A DNA stretch of 64,000 nucleotides, taken from contig NZ_SCTC01000003.1 of assembly GCF_004299445.1 (NCBI RefSeq), forward strand, positions 186,001 through 250,000, given 5' to 3'. The stretch's first letter is position 1. Every line of letters begins with the position of its first letter. Below the pieces are notes generated by a model. That model did no database searches. It was not told where the DNA came from and saw only the letters and a list, made by a program, of their open reading frames with translations. The stretch comes from Phenylobacterium sp. GTDB taxonomy: Bacteria > Pseudomonadota > Alphaproteobacteria > Caulobacterales > Caulobacteraceae. Position numbers and translations under genes: made by a program. Shown here piece by piece: positions 17,444-25,628 of the stretch.

Positions 17444-18325
17444 CTAGGTCCAGAGCGGCGACGACGCCTTCAACAGACGGCTCATCATGATGAGTCGCGC
17501 AACCGGCCGACCGTCCGACGCGTCGCGCAGCGTGCTCTCGTACCAGGCGACCTCCGTCTTCGGCGACTCGCCCAGCGCCAGGATCCGTCCATCGGCGAGA
17601 TAGTCACGGTCCAGGAAGACCGGACCATCGAGAAACTCCAGCTCGATGGCGCCGAACATGCCGACAAAGTCCTTACCCACCCGGAACAGCGGCTCTTCCA
17701 CAGCGCGCAGCGCATCGATCGCCACGGCCGGCGCGGCCACCAGTCCGCCGAAGATGGCCGGGTCGCGATACTCGGGCAGCAGCTCCGTCACGCCCTCCAG
17801 GCGGCGCAGCGCGGTGATGCTGTCACGGCGGCTTGGAATATCGCTGACGCGATCGCCCACCCGGGAACCCTTCAGAATCCTCAGGTCGGTCGCCGGACGC
17901 TGCTGGGCGACCCGGAGGCGCAGGGCCGAACGTGGATCGTCGCCGCCCGCCCAGGCCGTCCCCTCGCTCACGCGAATGCCTTCCGGGGTGGCCATCCAGG
18001 CCGACGCGCGGCGCACCCCCAGGCCTGCATGCTCGACCGGCCCCGCAAAGGCCTGGACCGGTTCGCCATCCGTGGTGGCGTTGAGGAAATAGAGCGACAG
18101 CCCGCCACGGCTGCGCCATCCGTCTCCGAACCGCGCCAGCATGAGCGGCGGAAACTGCTCGAAGTGGATGTTGCCCGCGACGGTGCCGCCCCGGAAGCCC
18201 AGCGTCTGCGCGGTCTTGTCGTCGTGGATGGATCCCACGGCGTCGCGCGAAAAGTTGACCGGGTGGCGCACCGGTCCGGCGATGACGCCGTCGTGCTCGG
18301 CGAACGTGAAAGGTTCTGTCGACAT
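17444..18325 (-). CDS. MaoC-like hot-dog fold protein (hydratase/dehydratase family)
   Basis: A 293-aa protein. The segment SIHDDKTAQTLGFRGGTVAGNIHFEQFPPLML (about residues 31-62) is the hydratase signature of the MaoC/FkbR2 family, in which an aspartate/histidine pair adds or removes water on an enoyl-CoA. The second half (FVGMFGAIELEFLDGPVF, LDRDYLADGRILALGESPKTE) looks like a degenerate second hot-dog unit. Distant members are non-catalytic or thioesterases, so the activity is uncertain. The ATG at 18325 is chosen because the signature follows directly. It is divergent from the acyl-CoA dehydrogenase, with operator C between them. Confidence 0.72.
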   Translation of the reverse strand: MSTEPFTFAEHDGVIAGPVRHPVNFSRDAVGSIHDDKTAQTLGFRGGTVAGNIHFEQFPPLMLARFGDGWRSRGGLSLYFLNATTDGEPVQAFAGPVEHAGLGVRRASAWMATPEGIRVSEGTAWAGGDDPRSALRLRVAQQRPATDLRILKGSRVGDRVSDIPSRRDSITALRRLEGVTELLPEYRDPAIFGGLVAAPAVAIDALRAVEEPLFRVGKDFVGMFGAIELEFLDGPVFLDRDYLADGRILALGESPKTEVAWYESTLRDASDGRPVARLIMMSRLLKASSPLWT

Positions 18326-18360
18326 GCCGTGCTTCCTTGACCGCCGCAGCCTAAGCCCAC

Positions 18361-18381
18361 TATTGACGAAAGCTACAATAA
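18361..18381 (+). promoter_or_regulatory. Shared regulon operator C
   Basis: TATTGACG-AAAGC-TACAATAA, with the outer 16 bases identical to operators A and B. It lies in the 73-bp divergent gap, 35 bp from the MaoC-like start and 17 bp before the dehydrogenase ATG, so one bound protein could block both promoters. Confidence 0.7.
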
Positions 18382-18398
18382 ATAGAGAGCGCCTGTCC

Positions 18399-19577
18399 AT
18401 GGACCTGAGCCTCACGGAAACCGAACGGCTGTTCCGCAAGGAGGTTCGCGACCTGATCGCCACCGCCTTCCCGCCGCCCGAGCGGTACGACGGCAGCCCG
18501 GACCACGAGCAGCGGTGGCATCAGGCTTTGCTCGCGCGCGGCTGGGCCGCCAACAAGTGGCCGACGGCCTTCGGAGGGCCCGGGTGGACCGCCACCCAAC
18601 ACTTCATCTGGGAGCGCGAAGTCACGGCCGCTGGGTTGCCGCCCCAGGTGGGGGGCATGGGGATGGGCATGCTCGCGCCAATTCTGTTCGCCTACGGTTC
18701 GCCGGAACAACAGGATCGCTTCCTCCCCGACATTCTCCACAACCGGACGCGATGGTGCCAGGGCTACTCCGAGCCTGGCGCCGGCTCGGATCTGGCGTCC
18801 CTTCGCACACGCGCCGTCCTCGATGGGGGTGACTACGTGATCTCGGGCGAAAAGGTGTGGACCAGCGGCGCCCATCGCGCGGACTGGATGTTCTGCCTGA
18901 CGCGAACGTCGGATGAGGCCAGGCGACAGGACGGGATCACCTTCCTTCTGGTCGACATGCGTTCGCCCGGCGTCACCATCTTCCCGATCATCTCGCTGGA
19001 CGGCCGTCACGCCTTCAACCGGGTGACGTTCGACGGTGTCCGCACGCCGGTGGGGAACCGCGTCGGGCGCGAGGGCGAGGGCTGGACCGTCGCCAAGGGG
19101 CTGCTCACTCACGAGCGGACCGGTCAGGCCTTCGTTTCGCTGTCCACCGACCTGCTCGGCCGGATTCGGGACGCCGCGGCGACGCTGCCGGGGACCGACG
19201 GCGGCGCCCTGCTCGACGATCCAGGCTTCGGGCGTCGGCTGGCGCTGGCCGACATCGAGCTCCAGGCCCTGGCCGCGACCGAGCTGCGCACGCTCTCCGA
19301 GGTGTCCGCCGGCGGCGCGCCGGGCGCCCAGTCGTCTGTGCTCAAGCTGAAGGGCACCGATATCGTCCAGCGCATGACCGAGTTCTTCGTGGAATGCGCG
19401 GGCCCATACGCCGCGCCCTGGTTTCCCGAGGTCGCCGGCCCTGCCCCGGACGATATCGGCCCACACTGGGCGCGCCGGGAAGTGACCCGCTACTTCGAAG
19501 GACGGGCCGCCAGCATCGCGGGCGGCTCGGACGAGATCCAGCGGAACATCATCGCCAAGCAGGTCCTGCGCCTTTGA
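18399..19577 (+). CDS. Acyl-CoA dehydrogenase
   Basis: A 392-aa flavoprotein with the standard three domains. The N-terminal helical part is MDLSLTETERLFRKEVRDLI. The flavin-binding motifs are CQGYSEPGAGSDLASL (about 128-143) and the GEKVWTSGAHRADW loop (about 150-163). The C-terminal region ends GGSDEIQRNIIAKQVLRL. It would form an enoyl-CoA with FAD, passing electrons to ETF. The family is common in steroid, terpene and fatty acid breakdown. It is transcribed alone from the operator-C promoter and pairs naturally with the MaoC-like gene. Confidence 0.9.
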   Translation: MDLSLTETERLFRKEVRDLIATAFPPPERYDGSPDHEQRWHQALLARGWAANKWPTAFGGPGWTATQHFIWEREVTAAGLPPQVGGMGMGMLAPILFAYGSPEQQDRFLPDILHNRTRWCQGYSEPGAGSDLASLRTRAVLDGGDYVISGEKVWTSGAHRADWMFCLTRTSDEARRQDGITFLLVDMRSPGVTIFPIISLDGRHAFNRVTFDGVRTPVGNRVGREGEGWTVAKGLLTHERTGQAFVSLSTDLLGRIRDAAATLPGTDGGALLDDPGFGRRLALADIELQALAATELRTLSEVSAGGAPGAQSSVLKLKGTDIVQRMTEFFVECAGPYAAPWFPEVAGPAPDDIGPHWARREVTRYFEGRAASIAGGSDEIQRNIIAKQVLRL

Positions 19578-19656
19578 ACGCAGCTAGCCGCTCGGCGGCG
19601 AACTCGTCGCGGCGCCACGTGGATGGCCGGTGCTGGACGCCGGAATGGCGCGGCTT

Positions 19657-21735
19657 TCAGAAGCTGACCCGCACACGCCCCATGATCGTTCTCGGCGCGC
19701 CAGGGGCGATCCAGACATTGCTGAACGAGCTTTCGAGGTAGTAGGCGTCGAAGAGGTTCTCGACGTCGAGGTGCAGCGAGACCCGCGCGCTGGCCTGGTA
19801 GGTCGCGTTCAACCGGGCCGTGACATAGTCGGGTAGTTCGAACCCACTGTTGATGTCGTCGCCCGCACGCTTGCCGACGTAGACGAGGCCGCCCCCGAGA
19901 CCGACGGAGCCCGCGTTCGAGCCGTTCGAGCGCCAGTTGGCGTAGATCGCCCCCGAGTGCTTCGGGATGTTGCTCAGCCGACTGCCGACAAGGGCCGGGC
20001 GCGTGTCGCGCGTGATCTTCGTGTCGGTGTAGGCATAGACCGCCGTGGCGGTCAGCCCATCGAACAGCGTGGCGTTCGCCTCGACTTCCACCCCCTGGCT
20101 GCGGGCGCTCCCGACGGGAATGAAGAAACCGCTGTTTGCCGGATCGTTGACCAGGACATTGTCCTTCTCGATGTGGAAGGCCGAGGCCGTTCCCTCGAGC
20201 CGGCCGCCGATCCGCCACTTCAGACCCGCCTCCCAGGCTTCCCCGATCTCGGGGGCGAAAGCTTCGCCCGCAGCATCCGAGCCCTGGTTGTAGCGGAAGG
20301 ACTGTCCCCAGCTGGCATACACCGAGACGCTCTCGGTCGGCGCCCAGGTCAACGCGGCTCGCGGGGAGGCGCGCGACGGCGACTGACGCGTCACGACGCC
20401 GTTGCGAAAATTGGTGTTGGTCTGGCGCACCCAATCCTGGCGAAGGCCGACCAGAAGTGTGAACTGCTCGCTCAGCGTGACCAGATCCTGCACGTACAGG
20501 CTCTCTCCGCGAAGCTCTTCCAGGAGGTTCTGGTTGAGCGGCGCGATGGGTTTGGGCTGGCCGTAGACGGGATTGAAAATGTCGACGGCGTAGGGGTTCG
20601 TGGCGGTCGGACTGAACCGGTAGAAGACCCGGCTCTGATCGTAGGTGAAGGCGTCGGCTCCCACCCGCAGCTGGTGCTCTAGCCCAGCGATGCTCCCATC
20701 GAAGCTGACCTCGACCCGACCCGAGAGGTCGTCCCAGTCGTAGTCGTGGACGCGGAGCTGCCGACGGAGCTGGCTTCCGACCAGCACCGAGTTGTGGGTG
20801 GATCGCCCCTCGAAGCTCCCGTCGCGGTACTGCACGCCGGCCTCGATCGCGAGGCTCGGGCTGAGGTTGTAGGTGGCGCTGAACTGATGCTGCACCGTCT
20901 CCTGGGTCATGCTGCCGTCGTTCGGCTCGCCCAGGAATCGAGAGCGGGGCAGCGCCTTTCCGTCGCCCGCGATCGCCACCAGCCCCCGATCGTGGACGAA
21001 GTGAACCTTGTTGACCTCGAGCTGGTAGAGCAGCCGCAGATCTTCGGACGGCGCCCAGGACACCGACGGGGCCAGCAGAAGACGGTCGCTGTCCACAAAG
21101 TCGCGCCAGCCGTCCGTCGACTGGTAGACGCCGATCATCCGCGCGGCGAACCCATGGCCCAGCGGCCCCCCGATGTCGGCGACGCCGCGGCGGGTGTCGA
21201 AGCTGCCATAGGCCAGTTCGGCCGAAGCGTGGGCCGTGTCCCGCGGCGCCTTGGTGACGATATTGATGGAGCCGCCGGGTTCGCCCTTGCCGGACAGCGC
21301 TGAAGCCGGCCCCTTCAGGATCTGGAAGACCTCGACCGTGGCCACATCGCGTCGCGCGTTGAAGCCGCGGTTGGCCGTGAACCGGTTCACGAGCAGGTCC
21401 GGCCCCTGGTTGATGTCTCCCGAGAAGCCGCGGATCGCATAGGCGTCCCAGGCGCCGCCGAAGCTGTTCTGCCGCGCCATGCCGCCGGCGTAGTCGAACA
21501 GGTCGGACAGGTTCGCGATCCCGGCCTGGACGATCAGCGCGTCATCCAGAACTCGCACGCTCTGAGGAAGGCGCAGGGTATCGACGTCCAGGCCGTTGAT
21601 GCTGGCGCTGGCGGCTCGCGAGCCGGTCACCACCACCGCTTCGACGTCGGCCGCCTCGTCGGCCTGGGCGACGCCCGCCCACGACAGGGCAGACACGCCC
21701 GCCAGCAGTCCTCGCCAGTTCGAACGACGACGCAT
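19657..21735 (-). CDS. TonB-dependent siderophore/metallophore receptor
   Basis: A 692-aa outer membrane receptor of the siderophore class. It has a signal peptide (MRRRSNWRGLLAGVSALSWAGVAQA), a TonB-box-like VEAVVVTGSRA, a plug with AIRGFSGD, ILKGPASALSGKGEPGGSINIVTK, and a barrel ending RTIMGRVRVSF. The ATG at 21735 follows GGGAGG and gives the signal peptide. It is divergent from an ABC-2 exporter operon, with a 19-bp Zur-like palindrome in the gap. The cargo is more likely a zinc chelate or metallophore than an iron siderophore, but this is inference. Confidence 0.9.
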   Translation of the reverse strand: MRRRSNWRGLLAGVSALSWAGVAQADEAADVEAVVVTGSRAASASINGLDVDTLRLPQSVRVLDDALIVQAGIANLSDLFDYAGGMARQNSFGGAWDAYAIRGFSGDINQGPDLLVNRFTANRGFNARRDVATVEVFQILKGPASALSGKGEPGGSINIVTKAPRDTAHASAELAYGSFDTRRGVADIGGPLGHGFAARMIGVYQSTDGWRDFVDSDRLLLAPSVSWAPSEDLRLLYQLEVNKVHFVHDRGLVAIAGDGKALPRSRFLGEPNDGSMTQETVQHQFSATYNLSPSLAIEAGVQYRDGSFEGRSTHNSVLVGSQLRRQLRVHDYDWDDLSGRVEVSFDGSIAGLEHQLRVGADAFTYDQSRVFYRFSPTATNPYAVDIFNPVYGQPKPIAPLNQNLLEELRGESLYVQDLVTLSEQFTLLVGLRQDWVRQTNTNFRNGVVTRQSPSRASPRAALTWAPTESVSVYASWGQSFRYNQGSDAAGEAFAPEIGEAWEAGLKWRIGGRLEGTASAFHIEKDNVLVNDPANSGFFIPVGSARSQGVEVEANATLFDGLTATAVYAYTDTKITRDTRPALVGSRLSNIPKHSGAIYANWRSNGSNAGSVGLGGGLVYVGKRAGDDINSGFELPDYVTARLNATYQASARVSLHLDVENLFDAYYLESSFSNVWIAPGAPRTIMGRVRVSF

Positions 21736-21811
21736 CCTTACGACCTCCCACCCGACCGGCCCGAACCCGGCGAGGGACGAATAAGCGGCGCCTTGAAGGC
21801 CGGTCAATAAG

Positions 21812-21830
21812 AATGTTATGATATAACATT
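21812..21830. promoter_or_regulatory. Zur-like palindromic operator
   Basis: AATGTTATGATATAACATT is a perfect inverted repeat of 8-bp arms around GAT. The core GTTATGATATAAC differs in one base from the gammaproteobacterial Zur core GTTATAATATAAC as I remember it. It lies 77 bp from the receptor ATG and 55 bp before the ABC ATPase ATG, so it can serve both. Confidence 0.65.
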
Positions 21831-21884
21831 ACATTCAGTGGACGGCTCGTTCCTGCATCCGTCCGCCCACTTCGAGGAGCCGGA

Positions 21885-22613
21885 ATGCAAGCCGAGACCC
21901 CGCCCGTCGCGATCCACGACCTGGTCGTCCGCTACGGGGAGCGTCGCGTCCTTGACGGACTCTCACTGTCCGTCGGCGCGGGCGAGGTCTACGCGCTGCT
22001 GGGAGGGAATGGCGCGGGCAAGTCGACGACCCTTCAGGCGCTTCTCGGCTTCGTCGCTCCTACCTCCGGCGAGGTGCGGGTCTGCGGGCACGCTCCGAGC
22101 GACGAGCCAGTCGAGGTGCGCCGCTCGATCGCCTACATCCCCGAGAACGTGGCGCTCTACGAACATCTCTCGGCGCGCGAGAACGTGACCTACTTCCTCG
22201 ATCTGGCCGGGGCCCGCCGCCGGCCCGGCGAGATCGAGGAGGCCTTCCGCACCGTCGGCCTCGCCGCAGAGGCTTGGGAGCGGCGGGTGTCAGGCTTCTC
22301 CAAGGGCATGCGCCAGAAGACCGCCATCGCACTCGCCATGCTGCGGCGGGCGTCGGTGCTCCTGCTTGACGAGCCGACCTCGGGTCTCGACCCGGGCGCC
22401 GCAGCCGACTTCAACGCGCTCCTCACCACTCTGCGCGCAGAAGGGGCTGCCATCCTGATCGTGACGCACGACCTTGTCGGCGCGGCCGACATCGCCGACC
22501 GGATCGGCTTCCTGGACCACGGGCGCATCGTCGACGAGGCGCGGGCGGCCGGGCCGGAGCGCTTCGATCTGCGCGCCCTGCACGCGCTCTTCACGAGGGC
22601 GAAGGCGGCGTGA
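21885..22613 (+). CDS. ABC-2 type exporter ATPase
   Basis: A 242-aa nucleotide-binding subunit with Walker A GGNGAGKST (about 40-48), the C-loop VSGFSKGMRQK near 135 and Walker B VLLLDEPTSGLDPG near 157, then IVTHD. It resembles NosF/CcmA-type ATPases that energise ABC-2 permeases. The stop overlaps the first permease gene by 4 bp. It is the first gene of a three-gene operon behind the Zur-like operator. The substrate is unknown. Confidence 0.92.
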   Translation: MQAETPPVAIHDLVVRYGERRVLDGLSLSVGAGEVYALLGGNGAGKSTTLQALLGFVAPTSGEVRVCGHAPSDEPVEVRRSIAYIPENVALYEHLSARENVTYFLDLAGARRRPGEIEEAFRTVGLAAEAWERRVSGFSKGMRQKTAIALAMLRRASVLLLDEPTSGLDPGAAADFNALLTTLRAEGAAILIVTHDLVGAADIADRIGFLDHGRIVDEARAAGPERFDLRALHALFTRAKAA

Positions 22614-24058
22614 GCGGCGTCCTGACCATTGCTCGAAACGAGCTACGCCATCTGGCGCGCAGCCGCGTCGCTCTCACCGGCATCCTGCTGGTCGCGCTGT
22701 TGAGCTTGACCGCCGCCCTGACTTCCAGCGCCTACCAGGCGGAACAGGCCGGTTTGCGCGAACGCCTGCAGCACACAGCGAACGAGGAATTCGAGTCCCA
22801 GCCCGACCGCCATCCCCACCGCGTGGTGCACGCCGGGCACTTCGCCGTGCGCCCGGCCAGCGGCCTCGCAGCCATGGACCCGGGCGTGGAAGCGTTCACC
22901 GGCAACATGATCTTCCTGGAGGGTCATCGCCAGAACAGCGCGAACTTCGGCGATGCGCGGCAGTCGTCGCTCTTGGTGCGCTTCGGCCAGCTGGCGCCGG
23001 CCCTGGTGCTCCAGGTCGTGGCCCCGTTGCTGCTGGTCTTCATAGGCGCGGGCGTGATCGCCGGCGAGCGCGAACGCGGCACCTTGCGCCAGGCCCTCCT
23101 CGCCGGCGCCTCCGGACCCCGCCTGCTGGTCGGCAAAGCGATGGCCCTGGGCGGCGCGGCGCTGATCATCGCCGCCCCGGCGGCGGCGCTTCTGCTGTGG
23201 CTGAGTCTGTCCGGGCCGGCCCGGGGATCGGCGGTCCTGCTGAGCGCGGGAGGCTACGCGGTCTACCTTGCCTTCTGGGTGGTGCTGATCGTGGCCGTTT
23301 CGGCGCTGGCGGGGCGCAGTCGCTCGGCCTTGATCGCGCTGGTGGCCATCTGGTCGTTCGGAGTGCTTCTCGTCCCCAGAATGGCCCCAGAAGCGGCCAT
23401 CGCGATCGATCCGCTGCCGACGCGGGTGGAGACCGACATCGCCATCCAACGCGACCTGCGCGGCCTGGGCGACAGCCACAATCCGGACGACCCCTACTTC
23501 GCGGCCTTCAAGCGGAAGACCCTCGCCAAGTACGGCGTCACGAAGGTCGAGGACCTGCCGCTCAACTATCGCGGCCTCCTGGGCATGGAGGGCGAGAAGC
23601 TCACCTCGAGCCTCTTCGACCGGTATGCAGACAGCGCCTTCGGCGCCATGGCGCGCCAGAGCACGACGATGGACGCGTTGTCGGCGCTCAGCCCGACCAT
23701 CGCGATCCGGCGCCTGTCCATGACCGCCGCCGAGACCGACCTCGCCGGCTATCGACGCTTCATGGAACAGGCCGAGGCATATCGCTACGACCTGATCCAG
23801 CGTCTGAACCTGTTGCAGGCCACCGCCGTAACCGCGGCAGACGACGCCGCGAAGAGCAGCGATGCGGCAGCCGAGGCCCGAAGCCGCATCTCCGCGGAAA
23901 ACTGGCGGAAGATGCCCGAGTTCCGGCCGAGCCGTCCCACGGAGAGCGCCGTTCTCGCGCGGGCTGCGCCTTCGTTTGTGGTCCTCGCGACTTGGCTCGC
24001 CGCCGCCGCCCTGCTCGCCGGCTTCGCTGCCCATCGCATCAGCCGGAGCGCCACATGA
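22610..24058 (+). CDS. ABC-2 permease with DUF3526-like periplasmic domain, first
   Basis: A 482-aa membrane protein that starts with GTG overlapping the ATPase stop. It has one N-terminal membrane helix and a periplasmic stretch with the histidine-rich ESQPDRHPHRVVHAGHF near residue 60, typical of DUF3526/NosY-like permeases. A cluster of membrane helices (about 120-260), a long soluble loop, and a last helix follow. Permeases of this kind occur in pairs next to metal-regulated receptors. The histidine-rich loop might meet a metal, which is conjecture. Confidence 0.8.
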   Translation: MSGVLTIARNELRHLARSRVALTGILLVALLSLTAALTSSAYQAEQAGLRERLQHTANEEFESQPDRHPHRVVHAGHFAVRPASGLAAMDPGVEAFTGNMIFLEGHRQNSANFGDARQSSLLVRFGQLAPALVLQVVAPLLLVFIGAGVIAGERERGTLRQALLAGASGPRLLVGKAMALGGAALIIAAPAAALLLWLSLSGPARGSAVLLSAGGYAVYLAFWVVLIVAVSALAGRSRSALIALVAIWSFGVLLVPRMAPEAAIAIDPLPTRVETDIAIQRDLRGLGDSHNPDDPYFAAFKRKTLAKYGVTKVEDLPLNYRGLLGMEGEKLTSSLFDRYADSAFGAMARQSTTMDALSALSPTIAIRRLSMTAAETDLAGYRRFMEQAEAYRYDLIQRLNLLQATAVTAADDAAKSSDAAAEARSRISAENWRKMPEFRPSRPTESAVLARAAPSFVVLATWLAAAALLAGFAAHRISRSAT

Positions 24059-25410
24059 ACGACGTCCTCCGCGAGGCGCGCCTCTTCCTTCGGCTCCGCG
24101 CCGCTCTGGCCGCAGTGCTGGGCCTCTTCCTGCTCGCCGCGGCCGGCACGGCGGCCGGTCTGGTCGAGGTCGCTCGTCAGAACGACGCCATCCGCCGGAT
24201 CGCGCCCCAGCAGGCCGCCGACGTGCAGGCCATTTCCGACTGGGTTTCGCGCGACAAGGACGCCGGCAACGCCGCGTACTACACCTTCCACGCCACCTGG
24301 GACCCGCCGTCGGACCTGGCGTTCGCGGCGCTCGGCTTGCGCGACGTCGCCCCGTACCTGCTCCGTGTCCGCGCGCTGGGCCTCGAGGCCCAGCTTTACG
24401 AAGGCGATATCGGCAACCCGGAAGCCTCGCTCCCAGGCCGCTTCGACTACGCGTTCGTGCTGGTCTACCTAACGCCGCTGTTCGCCATCCTCCTCTTCCA
24501 CGACCTGCTGTCCGGTGAGCGCGAGGCGGGTCGCCTGCAGTCGCTGGAGGCCGCCGCCGGCGACGCCCGGCGGCTCTGGGCGGCGCGCGTGGGGGTCAGG
24601 GTGACGGCGCTTCTGCTGGCGCTCGCATTGCCATTCCTAGCCGGCGCGATAATCGCGGGGACCGCGGGCTGGAAGGCGGCGGCAGTGCTGTTGCTGATCC
24701 TGGGCTACATCGGGTTCTGGACGGCGCTCTGCCTCGTCGTCGCGCGGATGACGCGCAGTTCCGTGGCCAACGCCATGACTCTGGCCGCGACCTGGCTCGT
24801 GCTCACGGTCATCGCACCCGCCGTGGGCCATGTGGCGATCAACACCGCGGTTCCGCTTCGCCAGGGCATGGAACTCAGCCTGCATCAGCGCACGGCGGTC
24901 CATAAGGCCTGGGACATTCCGAAGGCCGAAACCATGCAGGCCTTCTTCGCCACACATCCGGAATGGGCCGCAACGGCGCCGGTGATCCAGCCTTTCCACT
25001 GGAAGTGGTATTTCGCCTTCCATCAGGTGGGCGACCAGTCGGTGGCCGGCATGTCCCGCGACTATCGCGCGGGCATTCTCAAGCGCGCGGCCTGGAGCGA
25101 GCGCCTGGGCTACGGTCTTCCCGGCGTGGCCGTCCAGCTCGCGCTGCACCGCCTGGCGGACACCGACCCGGCCGCGCAGATCGCCTATCAGGATCGCATC
25201 CGCGCGTTCCATGCCGACCTGCGCCGCTTCTACTATCCCTACCTGTTCAACGAGACCCCCTTCGGCGCTGCGGATTTCGACAAGGCTCCGGCGTTTCGGG
25301 CCAAGGGCGACGGCGGAACGCTCCCGGCCGCCTTGTTCGCGGGACTTCTGATCGTCACCCTGGGGACCGCGGTCATCGGCATGCAGCGCAGCCGGCGCCC
25401 CAGGCGCTGA
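24055..25410 (+). CDS. ABC-2 permease with DUF3526-like domain, second
   Basis: A 451-aa partner of the preceding permease with the same layout: an N-terminal helix, a periplasmic loop with AYYTFHATWDPPSDLAF near 78, a central block of helices (FDYAFVLVYLTPLFAILLFHDLLSGEREAGRLQ), a long loop and a C-terminal helix. The ATG overlaps the previous stop (ATGA). The reading frame is open well upstream, but that extension is a shadow of the first permease. The two probably form a heterodimeric channel with the ATPase. Confidence 0.8.
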   Translation: MNDVLREARLFLRLRAALAAVLGLFLLAAAGTAAGLVEVARQNDAIRRIAPQQAADVQAISDWVSRDKDAGNAAYYTFHATWDPPSDLAFAALGLRDVAPYLLRVRALGLEAQLYEGDIGNPEASLPGRFDYAFVLVYLTPLFAILLFHDLLSGEREAGRLQSLEAAAGDARRLWAARVGVRVTALLLALALPFLAGAIIAGTAGWKAAAVLLLILGYIGFWTALCLVVARMTRSSVANAMTLAATWLVLTVIAPAVGHVAINTAVPLRQGMELSLHQRTAVHKAWDIPKAETMQAFFATHPEWAATAPVIQPFHWKWYFAFHQVGDQSVAGMSRDYRAGILKRAAWSERLGYGLPGVAVQLALHRLADTDPAAQIAYQDRIRAFHADLRRFYYPYLFNETPFGAADFDKAPAFRAKGDGGTLPAALFAGLLIVTLGTAVIGMQRSRRPRR

Positions 25411-25628
25411 GGACGCCGGCCTGCGGTCCCCGGCCTCCGGGCCCGGTCATTACGCGCGCCATGCCGCCGCCGCGGGACGTCGCTCGAGGGACACAGCGCC
25501 CTCCGCCTGGGCCGCTACAGACAAGTTCGCCGACGCTCACCCAGGCTTCATGGAACTAGCGCGGGGGTGACACCACAGGAGCCTAACTAGCCCGCCCGTC
25601 GGCTGACGACATCAGCAGGGGGCGATCA

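Noticed and set aside
21812..21830. The palindrome as a Fur (iron) box
   Set aside because: The receptor is of the siderophore class, but the core GTTATGATATAAC fits Zur boxes much better than the GATAATGATAATCATTATC-type Fur box.
22474..25410. 978-aa open frame containing the second permease
   Set aside because: The first half is an arginine-rich shadow of the ATPase and first permease genes. The ATGA junction at 24055 marks the real start.
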